Part shown: piece by piece, positions 35,200-42,224 of the stretch
Layout of the letters: each line of letters opens with the position of its first letter
How positions within the stretch are numbered: position 1 is the first letter of the stretch
NCBI RefSeq assembly: GCF_900113015.1
Contig: NZ_FONV01000009.1
Coordinates: forward strand, 62,001 to 126,000
DNA from: Actinoplanes philippinensis
GTDB taxonomy: Bacteria > Actinomycetota > Actinomycetes > Mycobacteriales > Micromonosporaceae
DNA length: 64,000 bases
Direction: 5' to 3'
The notes under the pieces: model-generated
Told to the model about the DNA's origin: nothing
What the model saw: the letters and a program-made list of their open reading frames with translations, nothing else
Databases searched by the model: none
Made by a program: the position numbers and the translations under genes

Positions 35200-35240
35200 G
35201 TTGACGATCCGCATGCCGTCAACCTAGAGTTGACGGCATG
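35188..35240 (+). promoter_or_regulatory. Promoter with two palindromic operators (HTH-ClpN gene)
   Basis: First palindrome: CGTCAACTC-T-GAGTTGACG (35188-35206). Second: 12-bp arms 35212-35223 and 35229-35240 around CTAGA, sharing the half-site TCAAC/GTTGA and including the ATG itself. A -35 TTGACG (35201-35206) and -10 TAGAGT (35225-35230), 18 bases apart, lie within them, and the ATG at 35238 is seven bases after the -10, so the mRNA is probably leaderless and occupied operators would block transcription. Confidence 0.75.
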
Positions 35241-35915
35241 ACACAGTCTTCCGTTCGTCTCGACGACCTCATCCACGCCGTCACCGCCGGCCACCCGGAC
35301 AGCCCGCTCGACCGGGTGGCCGGCGCCGTCGCGCTCGGCGAGCATCTCGGCGAGCTGGCCGACCACCTGGTCGGTCACTTCGTCGACCAGGCCCGCCGCT
35401 CCGGCGCCTCGTGGACCGACATCGGCCGCAGCATGGGCGTCAGCAAGCAGGCCGCGCAGAAACGCTTCGTCCCCGCCGCCAAGGAGGACGTCTCCCAGGG
35501 GTTCTCCCGTTACTCCGACCTCGCGCGCGCCGCGGTGGTCGCCTCGATGGCGCACGCCGCCCGGCTGCGCCACGCCGAGATCAGCCCGGGCCACCTGGTG
35601 CTGGGCCTGCTGGATCAGGCCGACGGCCTGGCCGTGCAGGCGGTGCTCGCCCAGGGCCGCACCGTCGACGAGGTGCGCACGGCGATGACCGCGGCGCCGG
35701 GCGAGGCCGAGCCGGCGCCGCTGATCCCGTTCGACAGCCACGCCCGCAAGGCTCTGGAGCTCAGTTTCCGCGAGGCGTTGCGGCTGGGCCACGAGCGGGT
35801 CGGGACCGGGCACGTGCTGCTGGCGCTGCTGGAGGAGCAGGAGCCCGAGGGCGGCCCGCTGGATCTGCACAAGGCGGCGGTGGAGCAGACCGTGCTGACC
35901 GGCCCCCAGGAGTAG
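35238..35915 (+). CDS. HTH plus Clp N-terminal (ClpR) domain protein
   Basis: A 225-residue protein. The first 75 residues hold a helix-turn-helix of the form GASWTDIGRSMGVSKQAAQKRF. The rest is a double Clp_N repeat (DLARAAVVASMAHAARLRHAEISPGHLVLGLL and HARKALELSFREALRLGHERVGTGHVLLALL), the peptide-binding N-domain of ClpC/ClpA, without any ATPase. It may be a DNA-binding regulator that senses Clp clients or that delivers proteins to ClpC. The HTH could bind the twin palindromes at its own promoter; both are inferences. Confidence 0.85.
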   Translation: MTQSSVRLDDLIHAVTAGHPDSPLDRVAGAVALGEHLGELADHLVGHFVDQARRSGASWTDIGRSMGVSKQAAQKRFVPAAKEDVSQGFSRYSDLARAAVVASMAHAARLRHAEISPGHLVLGLLDQADGLAVQAVLAQGRTVDEVRTAMTAAPGEAEPAPLIPFDSHARKALELSFREALRLGHERVGTGHVLLALLEEQEPEGGPLDLHKAAVEQTVLTGPQE

Positions 35916-35955
35916 CCGCCGGCCGCCCCGCAGCACTTGAGGAAAAATTCTCGGT

Positions 35956-35973
35956 GCAACCAAGCGGCAACCG
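35956..35973 (+). promoter_or_regulatory. Candidate TcrA box upstream of the sigma factor gene
   Basis: Direct repeat GCAACCA-AGCG-GCAACCG (35956-35973), spaced as in the TcrA box I recall from Actinoplanes missouriensis (GCA[A/C]CCG, 4 bases, GCA[A/C]CCG), with one mismatch. A third GCAACCG lies on the opposite strand at 35985-35991. The same bases also form inverted repeats: GGTGCAACC (35953-35961) with GGTTGCACC (35986-35994), and TCTCGGT (35949-35955) with ACCGAGA (35970-35976). Confidence 0.5.
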
Positions 35974-36009
35974 AGAGTGCCCGCCGGTTGCACCCGTAGC
36001 CGCGAAAAG

Positions 36010-36045
36010 TTCCCCCTGCCAGCCGGTCAGCCGACACAGGGGGAA
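36010..36045 (+). promoter_or_regulatory. Hairpin that masks the ribosome-binding site of the sigma gene
   Basis: TTCCCCCTG (36010-36018) pairs perfectly with CAGGGGGAA (36037-36045). The right arm contains the ribosome site, 5 bases before the ATG at 36051, so the fold would block translation until opened. Confidence 0.65.
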
Positions 36046-36050
36046 TCGCA

Positions 36051-36923
36051 ATGACCGCTATCGTCCAGCCTCAGCCCGCCGGCCCCGCCGTTGTCGACCG
36101 GGCTCAGGAGGAGCTCATCCGCGACAACATGGCGCTGGTCGGTCACATGGTCCGCGAGATGCTGTTCAAGGTGCCGCCGCACGTGCACCGTGACGATCTC
36201 GCGTCGGCCGGCTACGCCGCCCTGGTGACGGCGGCGCAAGCCTACGACCCTGAACGCGGCATCCCGTTCGGCCGGTTCGCGGCCGTCCGGGTCCGCGGCG
36301 CCCTGCTCGACGAGTTGCGCAGCATGGACTGGGCCAGCAGGTCGGTGCGGGCCCGGGCCCGGCGCGCCGACGTGGCCCGCGAGGAGCTGACCCGCCGGCT
36401 GGGCCGTACGCCGACGCCGGAGGAGCTGGCCGAGCTGCTCGGTGTCGCCGTCGGCGAGCTGTCCAGCGTCGACGACGACGTGCAGCGGGCCGCCGTGCTG
36501 TCGCTGCAGGGGTTCGCGGCCGGCACCGCCGAGGACATGGTCACCGAGTCCGCGATGAACCCGGAGGAGATGCTGCTGCACCGGGAGCGGCTGGGGTATC
36601 TGCACGACGCGGTGGAGGTGCTGCCGGAGCGGCTGCGCTTCGTGGTGGAGGCGTCGTTCCTGCAGGAGCGTCCACTCGCCGAGGTCGCCGCCTCGCTCGG
36701 GGTGACCGAGTCGCGGGTGTCGCAGCTGCGCACCGAGGCGCTGGCGCTGCTGCGTGACGGCCTCAACACCCACATGGAGCAGAAGAAGTCGCCGGCGGCC
36801 AAGGACGGCTGCGTGGCCCGGCGGCGGGCGGCCTACGCCGCGCAGATCGCCGCCCGGTCCACGATGAGCACCCGGCTGTCGGTGACCGACGTGCACGGTC
36901 AGCGGCTCGCCGCGGCGGCGTGA
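36051..36923 (+). CDS. FliA/WhiG-type RNA polymerase sigma factor
   Basis: A 290-residue sigma-70 family factor of group 3. Region 2 includes NMALVGHMVREMLFKVPPHV and YDPERGIPFGRFAAVRVRGALLDELR. The hallmark segment WASRSVRARARR is typical of FliA. Region 3 is TRRLGRTPTPEELAELL, and region 4 is LPERLRFVVEASFLQERPL with a recognition helix TESRVSQLRTEAL. In Actinoplanes, FliA-family factors drive flagellar and sporangium-dehiscence genes; here the upstream TcrA-box-like repeat fits that. No flagellar genes lie in the window. A basic tail of about 50 residues follows region 4. Confidence 0.93.
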   Translation: MTAIVQPQPAGPAVVDRAQEELIRDNMALVGHMVREMLFKVPPHVHRDDLASAGYAALVTAAQAYDPERGIPFGRFAAVRVRGALLDELRSMDWASRSVRARARRADVAREELTRRLGRTPTPEELAELLGVAVGELSSVDDDVQRAAVLSLQGFAAGTAEDMVTESAMNPEEMLLHRERLGYLHDAVEVLPERLRFVVEASFLQERPLAEVAASLGVTESRVSQLRTEALALLRDGLNTHMEQKKSPAAKDGCVARRRAAYAAQIAARSTMSTRLSVTDVHGQRLAAAA

Positions 36924-36927
36924 CGCG

Positions 36928-37434
36928 TCAGCCGCCGGTGGCGGGGCGCAGGTAGACGTCCTCCAGGCCGTCCTCGGGATCCCACTGTTCACCGATCTTG
37001 CGGAACCCGAAGCCGGCGATCACCTTCTTCGAACCGATGTTGTCCGGCCGGATGCTGGCCCGTACCGCGGTGACCTCAGGGTCGGCGTCGGCGCGGGCCA
37101 GCAGCTGTTCGAGCATCTGCCGGGCGTAGCCACGCAGCCGGTACTGCGGCGCCACCGTGTACGCGACCTCGACCACCCCGTCGGCGTCCGGTGGGCCGTG
37201 GAAGCCGCCGTGGCCGACGACCACCCCTTCGGGTTCGGCTATCGCCGCCCGGGCGATCCAGTCCGCGGCCCGCGGGTCGCGGCGGATGTCGTCGAGCCGG
37301 ATCTCCCACAGCCAGTTCTCCTCGATGAGAAACGGGCTCAGCGGATGGCCCGCGGCGCTGCCGGCCGCGTCGAGGTCGCCGTCGAGCAGGGCGGCCAGGG
37401 CGGTGGGGGAGAGCTTCAGGAAGCGGATCGCCAT
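36928..37434 (-). CDS. GNAT-family N-acetyltransferase
   Basis: A 168-residue acetyltransferase. The acetyl-CoA binding motif is VAPQYRLRGYARQML, and the late IRPDNIGSKKVIAGFGFRKIG is a RimJ/RimL-like region. The acceptor is unknown. The start at ATG 37434 was chosen over 37473 since the conserved MAIRFLKLSP begins there. It converges with the sigma gene across a 4-base gap, with no terminator between. Confidence 0.88.
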   Translation of the reverse strand: MAIRFLKLSPTALAALLDGDLDAAGSAAGHPLSPFLIEENWLWEIRLDDIRRDPRAADWIARAAIAEPEGVVVGHGGFHGPPDADGVVEVAYTVAPQYRLRGYARQMLEQLLARADADPEVTAVRASIRPDNIGSKKVIAGFGFRKIGEQWDPEDGLEDVYLRPATGG

Positions 37435-37477
37435 GGCCGCATGATCACACAACGTGGTGACCTGCGGCACCAATCAG

Positions 37478-37506
37478 TTGTGCACAATTGAATTGGGCAC
37501 TACTGT
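37478..37506 (+). promoter_or_regulatory. ohrR-ohr promoter with OhrR operator
   Basis: -35 TTGTGC (37478-37483) and -10 TACTGT (37501-37506) are 17 bases apart. The spacer contains CAATTGAATTG (37485-37495), matching the core of OhrR boxes (ACAATTnAATTGT), and a palindrome TTGTGCACAA (37478-37487) overlaps the -35. The ATG at 37514 follows the -10 by seven bases, suggesting a leaderless transcript repressed by OhrR. Confidence 0.75.
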
Positions 37507-37513
37507 TCCGGGC

Positions 37514-37963
37514 ATGCGAGAGAGCACCGCCCTCGACCGGATGATCTGCTTCCAGCTCTATGCGGCCAGCCGGGCGATGACCTCGCTCTACCGGCCACAC
37601 CTCGACCCACACGGCCTCACCTACCCCCAATACCTCGTCATGCGCGTCCTCTGGCACGACGGCCCCACCACGGTCCGTGACCTCGGCCGCACCCTGCGCC
37701 TCGACTCCGGCACCCTCAGCCCCCTGCTGAAACGCCTCGAAACCCAGGGCCACATCCGCCGCGAACGCGGCACCCACGACGAACGCACCGTCTGGATCCA
37801 CCCCACCCCGACCGGCACCCGCCTGCAGACCGACATCGGCGACCTCAGCCACGCCCTCGCCTGCGCCACCGGCCTGACCACCGACGAACTCCACCAACTG
37901 CACACCCTGCTGCACCGCGCCAACGGCACAGCACCGACCCCTCCCGGAGGAACCCCCGCATGA
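37514..37963 (+). CDS. ohrR: OhrR, MarR-family organic hydroperoxide sensor
   Basis: A 149-residue winged-HTH repressor. The peroxide-sensing cysteine is Cys12 in ICFQLYAASR, with the tyrosine-rich surroundings (LYRPHLDPHGLTYPQYLVM) of OhrR. The wing region is RLDSGTLSPLLKRLETQG and RGTHDERTVWIHPT. Oxidation of the cysteine by organic hydroperoxides releases DNA and derepresses ohr. Its stop overlaps the ohr start by ATGA. Confidence 0.93.
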   Translation: MRESTALDRMICFQLYAASRAMTSLYRPHLDPHGLTYPQYLVMRVLWHDGPTTVRDLGRTLRLDSGTLSPLLKRLETQGHIRRERGTHDERTVWIHPTPTGTRLQTDIGDLSHALACATGLTTDELHQLHTLLHRANGTAPTPPGGTPA

Positions 37964-38382
37964 GCACCCTCTACACCGCCTCGGCCACCGCAACCGGCGA
38001 CGGCCGCAACGGCCACGTCCGCTCCAGCGACGGCGTCCTCGACCTCGACCTCGCCGTCCCCAAGGAACTCGGCGGCGCCGGCGGCGCCCTGACCAACCCC
38101 GAACAACTGTTCGCCGCCGGCTACGCCGCCTGCTTCCACAGCGCCCTCAAACGCGTCGCCTCGGCCCAGAAGATCACCCTCACCGACACCGCCATCACCG
38201 TCGACGTCGGCATCGGCCCGCTGCCCTCCGGCACCGGCTTCGGCCTCGCCGTCACCATCGAAGCCGAACTGCCCGGCCTCGACGAGACCACCGCCAAAGC
38301 CGTCCTCGACGCCGCCCACCAGGTGTGCCCCTACTCCAACGCCACCCGCGGCAACATCGAGGTCCAGCTTAACCTCGCCTGA
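37960..38382 (+). CDS. ohr: Ohr, organic hydroperoxide reductase
   Basis: A 140-residue OsmC/Ohr-fold peroxidase. The reactive cysteine is Cys58 (AACFHSAL) and the resolving one is Cys123 (VCPYSNATRGN), with the conserved catalytic Arg (near residue 21, GHVRSSDG). It reduces organic and fatty-acid hydroperoxides using lipoyl or dihydrolipoyl thiols and acts as a cytosolic homodimer. The gene is coupled to ohrR and followed by a strong terminator. Confidence 0.95.
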   Translation: MSTLYTASATATGDGRNGHVRSSDGVLDLDLAVPKELGGAGGALTNPEQLFAAGYAACFHSALKRVASAQKITLTDTAITVDVGIGPLPSGTGFGLAVTIEAELPGLDETTAKAVLDAAHQVCPYSNATRGNIEVQLNLA

Positions 38383-38391
38383 CCCACACAC

Positions 38392-38423
38392 GACGGGCCG
38401 CGCCGACACCGGCGCGGCCCGTC
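38392..38423. terminator. Terminator after ohr, shared with convergent methyltransferase gene
   Basis: Perfect inverted repeat: GACGGGCCGCGCCG (38392-38405), loop ACAC, complementary arm 38410-38423. Confidence 0.88.
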
Positions 38424-38457
38424 ACCGTTTCCACCGGCACACCTCACCCGGCACATC

Positions 38458-39090
38458 TCACCGATGAGCGAACAGGAACACACCCTCCGACTTCGGATCC
38501 GGACGGTGCACCAGCTCACCCTCCACCGTGAAACCCGCCTCCACCAGCCAGCCCGCCACCCGCGCCGCCGACCGCCGATGCACCAGCACATTCATCGGAT
38601 GACCGCCGTACCCCTCCGTCACATGCCGCACCCCCTCACCGGCATGAAACCCCAGCAGCACCACCCCACCCGGCGCCAGCACCCGGCAAAACTGCGCCAA
38701 CACCCCCGGCACCGCCTCATCCGGCACATGAATCAGCGAAAACCACGCCAACACCCCACCCAGCGACCCGTCCGCCACCTCCAGAGCCGTCATCGACCCC
38801 ACCTCGAACCGCAACCCCGGATGATCACGCCGCGCCTGCTCCACCATCCCCGGCGACAGATCGACACCGAACACGTCCACCCCCAGCCCCCGCAGGAACC
38901 CGGTGATCCGCCCCGGCCCACACCCCACATCCACCACCGGCCCACGCCCACGCACCAACTCCGCGAACAACCCCAGAATCCCGCGCTGGAACGGCTCCTC
39001 GGCCAACCTGCCGCGCAGCAGATCCGCATAACTCGCGGCCACCGTGTCGTACGAGATCCGCGTCTGATCGAGCCACTCCGGAACACGCAT
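38458..39090 (-). CDS. Class I SAM-dependent methyltransferase
   Basis: A 210-residue Methyltransf_11/25-like protein. Motif I is VVDVGCGPGRITGFL, motif II has FGVDLSPGMVEQAR, and later motifs are SMTALEVADGSLGGVLAWFSLIHVP and LAPGGVVLLGFH. The substrate is unknown; the layout resembles ubiquinone/menaquinone-type or small-molecule methyltransferases. ATG 39090 is preferred because it begins the conserved RVPEWLDQTRISYDTVAASYADL. Confidence 0.9.
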   Translation of the reverse strand: MRVPEWLDQTRISYDTVAASYADLLRGRLAEEPFQRGILGLFAELVRGRGPVVDVGCGPGRITGFLRGLGVDVFGVDLSPGMVEQARRDHPGLRFEVGSMTALEVADGSLGGVLAWFSLIHVPDEAVPGVLAQFCRVLAPGGVVLLGFHAGEGVRHVTEGYGGHPMNVLVHRRSAARVAGWLVEAGFTVEGELVHRPDPKSEGVFLFAHR

Positions 39091-39100
39091 GGCCCGCACC

Positions 39101-39919
39101 CTAGCCCGACACACCCGGCGACCGGTGCTCCCGCATCCACGCCGTCGCGAAATCCACCACCGCCCGCTGCGACATCAACCGCGACACCGCCGCACCCACC
39201 AGCCCCACCGACACCGGCCCCACCGCATCGAACGCCACACCGATCTCCTCGAAATCCGAGGAATCACTCGCCGGCGCCGTCCACGTCACCCACCGCGCCC
39301 TACCGTCCGGATCACGCACCGCCGCACCGTTGACGTCCATCCGCGGCCGCAGCTGACGCGTCTCCGACAGATGCATCGACGTGTTGTTGCCGTGCCCACA
39401 CCCGATCAGCAGCACCTTGCCGTCCACCCGGTACACCGCACCCAACGGCGACCCGTCACCCAACTCGTCCTCCACCGGATGACCAGCGACGATCTCCGCC
39501 GCCCGCGCACCCACCGCCGCGAACGACACCTGCGGATGACCACTGCGCACCGCCCCCGGCCACGTCCGCACCACCTCCGGCAGCACCCCCACCCACCGGC
39601 TCGGCGACAACACCCGATCGAACCCCGGATTCTCGTCCCGGATCACCGGCCACCACGACTGCGGCACCGGCGGATTGCTCCACCCCGCCGGATCCGAGTT
39701 GTACCCCGTGTGCGTCGGCACCACCAGCGTCCCCGCCGGCCCCAGCACCTCCAGCAACGCATGCACCACCGACTGCACATGCCCCACCACGAACCCCACC
39801 GACCGCAATGCCGAATGCACCAGCACCACATCACCGGCCGCCAACCCCAACCGCCGCAGATCGACAACCAGCGAACCGACCGTGTACGGCACATCCTGAG
39901 CGGGACTCTCCTGAATCAC
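39101..39919 (-). CDS. AAC(3)-family aminoglycoside N-acetyltransferase-like protein
   Basis: A 272-residue protein. Family landmarks: DVVLVHSALRSVGFVVGH, LVVPTHTGYNSDPAGW, SVGARAAEIV region (FAAVGARAAEIVAGH), SPLGAVYRVDGKVLLIGCGHGNNTSMHLSE. The His/Glu pair near GNNTSMHLSE is the catalytic site. Actinobacterial chromosomal members may be housekeeping acyltransferases or confer resistance; which is not known. GTG 39919 has a GGAG-like site inside the reading frame region and is the best start; no ATG is in frame nearby. Confidence 0.87.
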   Translation of the reverse strand: MIQESPAQDVPYTVGSLVVDLRRLGLAAGDVVLVHSALRSVGFVVGHVQSVVHALLEVLGPAGTLVVPTHTGYNSDPAGWSNPPVPQSWWPVIRDENPGFDRVLSPSRWVGVLPEVVRTWPGAVRSGHPQVSFAAVGARAAEIVAGHPVEDELGDGSPLGAVYRVDGKVLLIGCGHGNNTSMHLSETRQLRPRMDVNGAAVRDPDGRARWVTWTAPASDSSDFEEIGVAFDAVGPVSVGLVGAAVSRLMSQRAVVDFATAWMREHRSPGVSG

Positions 39920-40122
39920 CGCGCAAGTATCCCGGCGCCCCCACCCGGTGTCGCCCCAATAACCACCCCACCGGTCCCGCCTGCCCCACACCCGCACCGC
40001 CGGCACCGAAGCCGTCCGCCGAACTCGGCCAGCCGTAACGGCCGCTCAACGGTGGGCCGGGTGCACGACTCGGGCACCCACACCGGCTCAGCTGCGGTCA
40101 CGAAACGACGGTAAGAACGACA
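39920..40122. other. Intergenic stretch
   Basis: About 200 bases without a supported gene, C/A-rich on the plus strand. Nothing recognisable apart from the terminator that follows. Confidence 0.4.
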
Positions 40123-40153
40123 ACGGCCACGCCCGCAGCAGGGGAGTGGCCGT
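40123..40153 (-). terminator. Terminator of the small lipoprotein gene
   Basis: ACGGCCAC (40123-40130) pairs with GTGGCCGT (40146-40153), located 22 bases after the lipoprotein stop. Confidence 0.55.
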
Positions 40154-40174
40154 CATCCGTACCCATGTCCGAAC

Positions 40175-40324
40175 TCAATCGTCGTCGTCCTCGCCACCGT
40201 CGTCATCGTCATCGTCCTGGTCACCACCGGGACACCCGGTCAACGTCGTCAACGTCGCCACGCCCCCGGCCACCAGCAGCACCCGCCCGAACAGCGACCG
40301 CCGATTGAACCTCTCCTCACTCAT
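40175..40324 (-). CDS. Tiny acidic lipoprotein
   Basis: A 49-residue protein from ATG 40324. It has an Arg-rich start (FNRRSLFGR), a hydrophobic core (VLLVAGGVATLT) and a lipobox LTGC, then only 17 further residues, almost all Asp, Glu and Gly (two runs of four or more Asp). It has the form of a lipid-anchored acidic tail on the outer face of the membrane. Codon use fits its neighbours and a terminator follows. Function unknown. Confidence 0.7.
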   Translation of the reverse strand: MSEERFNRRSLFGRVLLVAGGVATLTTLTGCPGGDQDDDDDDGGEDDDD

Positions 40325-40350
40325 ACCCCCGGATTCTGGCAGACCAGAAG

Positions 40351-41298
40351 TCACCCCAACTCACTCAACACCCGATTAGTCCGATTAGCCTGAACCGCCG
40401 CGCGCTGCTGCTCCGCCGTCACCTCGATGTACGACTGCGACGTCGCCAACGACGCATGCCCCAGCAACCGCATGATCTCCGACGCGTTCGCCCCGTCCTC
40501 CGCCAACCGCGTCGCGAACGTATGCCGCAACGCATGCAACTGCGCACCCCGCGGCACCCGATCCCCGACACCCGCCCGCCGATAACACGACCGCACCAGA
40601 TACTGCAAACCACCCCGCTGCAACGCCGCCCCGCGCCGATCCACCAGCAGGGGAGCAGTGGCGCCCACCCGCCCGAACCGCACCCGCCGGCTGTCCAGAT
40701 ACCGCGACACCGCCGCATCCAGCCCCGACTCGATCGGCACCGTCCGCGGCCGCCCACCCTTGCCCGCCACCTCGACCCGCCGCTCACCGGGCCGGCCACT
40801 CACCGAACCGACCCGCAACGCCAGCATCTCCGACAACCGCAGACCAGCACACAACGCCAACGCCAGCACCACCACATCCCGCTCCGGCCACGGATCACGC
40901 TGCGTGTCATCCGCCGTGCTCACCGCCCGCAACAACACCTCCGGCGTGTCCTCACCCTTCAACGGCTTCGGCACCAGCACCGACTGCCGCGGCTTGTCCA
41001 CCGCCGACATCGGATTCCCCGGAATCACCTGCTCAGTGACCAGAAACGTGAAGAACGCATTCCACGACGACCAGGCCCGCGACACACTCGCGGGGGAGCG
41101 GGACGCGGCGAAACGCGCAAAAGCGCCGCGCAGCACGCGAGGGGAGAGGTCACTCACCGTTAGCGGGGCGGGCTCGACAAGCTGCACCACGAGATGCAGA
41201 TCGCGACGGTACGCCGAAAGCGTGTGCACCGAGGGTTTACGAGTGGCCCGCGCCGCCAGAAACTCGTCGATCAACTCAGCGATTGACAGATCGTGCAT
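40351..41298 (-). CDS. Tyrosine recombinase (XerC/XerD-like)
   Basis: A 315-residue site-specific recombinase. The SAM-like N-terminal core-binding domain has LIDEFLAARATRKPSVHTLSAY and RAWSSWNAFFTFLV. The catalytic domain has the full set: Arg154 (GLRLSEML), Lys180 (KGGRPR), His255 and Arg258 (HALRHTFATRL), His281 (LLGHASLATSQ) and nucleophile Tyr290. Length and motifs are those of XerC/XerD, not of phage integrases. Its start codon lies inside a dif-like core (41290-41317), and a full dif candidate lies 370 bases upstream. It could be a terminus-resolving recombinase, an unpaired XerS/XerH-like enzyme, or belong to a dif-using element. Confidence 0.93.
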   Translation of the reverse strand: MHDLSIAELIDEFLAARATRKPSVHTLSAYRRDLHLVVQLVEPAPLTVSDLSPRVLRGAFARFAASRSPASVSRAWSSWNAFFTFLVTEQVIPGNPMSAVDKPRQSVLVPKPLKGEDTPEVLLRAVSTADDTQRDPWPERDVVVLALALCAGLRLSEMLALRVGSVSGRPGERRVEVAGKGGRPRTVPIESGLDAAVSRYLDSRRVRFGRVGATAPLLVDRRGAALQRGGLQYLVRSCYRRAGVGDRVPRGAQLHALRHTFATRLAEDGANASEIMRLLGHASLATSQSYIEVTAEQQRAAVQANRTNRVLSELG

Positions 41299-41317
41299 AA
41301 GGCATATTATGCACGAC
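41290..41317. other. Dif-like recombination core overlapping the recombinase start codon
   Basis: Arms ATCGTGCATAA (41290-41300) and TTATGCACGAC (41307-41317) flank a 6-base centre GGCATA. The inner CATAA/TTATG pattern with a 6-base centre is the layout of Xer/dif core sites, and the arms are perfectly symmetrical over 9 bp. The recombinase ATG (41298-41296) is inside the left arm. Alternative: an ordinary operator palindrome. Confidence 0.6.
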
Positions 41318-41665
41318 TTTGCGACGTTCGTCCTGGTCCACGCATGATCATGACTGTGAGTGCCTGTTATGAACCCAAAGTCCGGTTCGCCTGCCGTCGC
41401 GGACCGGATCGTCAGGCCTCGACGCCGGGGCAGGGGCACCCGCCACCAACCTGCAGACCCTTGTCCGGGGTAGGCCTTCCGTCCGCGGCATCACACAGGT
41501 GCAGACCTCACGCCGCCCGTGTCGGCGACTCCGGCAGTCCGTCGCCCAGGCAGGCAATTCAGCACGATCCAACGCCCCTGAAGGCTCAGCCAGGTTCGCT
41601 CGGCCCGCGAGCCGTCGCCCTGAGAGGACACTTCGCACTCTTGGGGGAAGCCCCTCCCAGGCTCT

Positions 41666-41693
41666 ACTTGACATAATATAGATTATCGACCTG
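41666..41693 (-). other. dif: Candidate chromosomal dif site
   Basis: Read on the minus strand: XerC arm CAGGTCGATAA, centre TCTATA, XerD arm TTATGTCAAGT. The XerD arm matches E. coli dif (TTATGTTAAAT) at 9 of 11 positions and the centre (TGTATA) at 5 of 6; the XerC arm keeps the invariant inner ATAA. It lies in a gene-poor, locally AT-rich spot next to a Xer-like recombinase gene. Confidence 0.75.
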
Positions 41694-42212
41694 AGAAATA
41701 TCAGGCGTTCGGCGGCTGTCAGGCCGCGGGCGCGACGCGGAAGTTCGCCAGGAACGGTTGTGTGGGAGTTTCGTGCGCATGCGCCACGTCGCCCGCTCGG
41801 TTTCGACAGTGTCGCGAGCATGTCCTCTCACGTCCGGGTGCCGACCAGGCGCCGGCGCACCGTCGCGCCCCTGTGCACCCTGTGCGGCGGTGCGGACGAA
41901 CTCCACTCCCCTCGCTGCGACCAGCGCCACCAAGATCACCTTGCCCGACCCGGGCGCGCGACGTGGGCCGGTTCGCACGGTCTTGCCGATCACCCGCGGA
42001 AGGCGGGCGGGCCACCGCATGGCCGAGACGCCCTCGGGATCGCGGTCCGCGTCGCCATGGGCGAGAGTCCCGGCCACCTCGGCATAGTGGCGCTTCGTGT
42101 CGGTGGCGCGAGCGGCTCCGGGATAGCGTCGTAACCGTTTTTGGCGATCCGCACCTTTCGTCATCTGAATACTCTCCGTGGTGACAACCGGGCGAGTGTC
42201 GCCGGCGGTGTC

Positions 42213-42218
42213 TACGGT
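42213..42218 (+). promoter_or_regulatory. -10-like element of the SMP-30-like gene
   Basis: TACGGT (42213-42218) precedes the ATG at 42225 by six bases, a leaderless arrangement. No clear -35 was found. Confidence 0.45.
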
Positions 42219-42224
42219 TCAATC

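Larger units (their letters stand above)
41318..42224. other. Gene-poor region around the dif candidate
   Basis: No convincing gene on either strand: the open frames present lack a ribosome site, recognisable domain or consistent codon bias. It contains the dif candidate (41666-41693), a small hairpin GGGG/CCCC near 41643-41655, and another short repeat CCTGA/TCAGG (41690-41705). Local composition is AT-richer around 41665-41705 than anywhere else in the window. Confidence 0.5.

Noticed and set aside
41664-42164. Open minus-strand frame spanning the dif candidate
   Set aside because: No ribosome site, no domain, mixed codon use; it would read through the dif core. Treated as non-coding.
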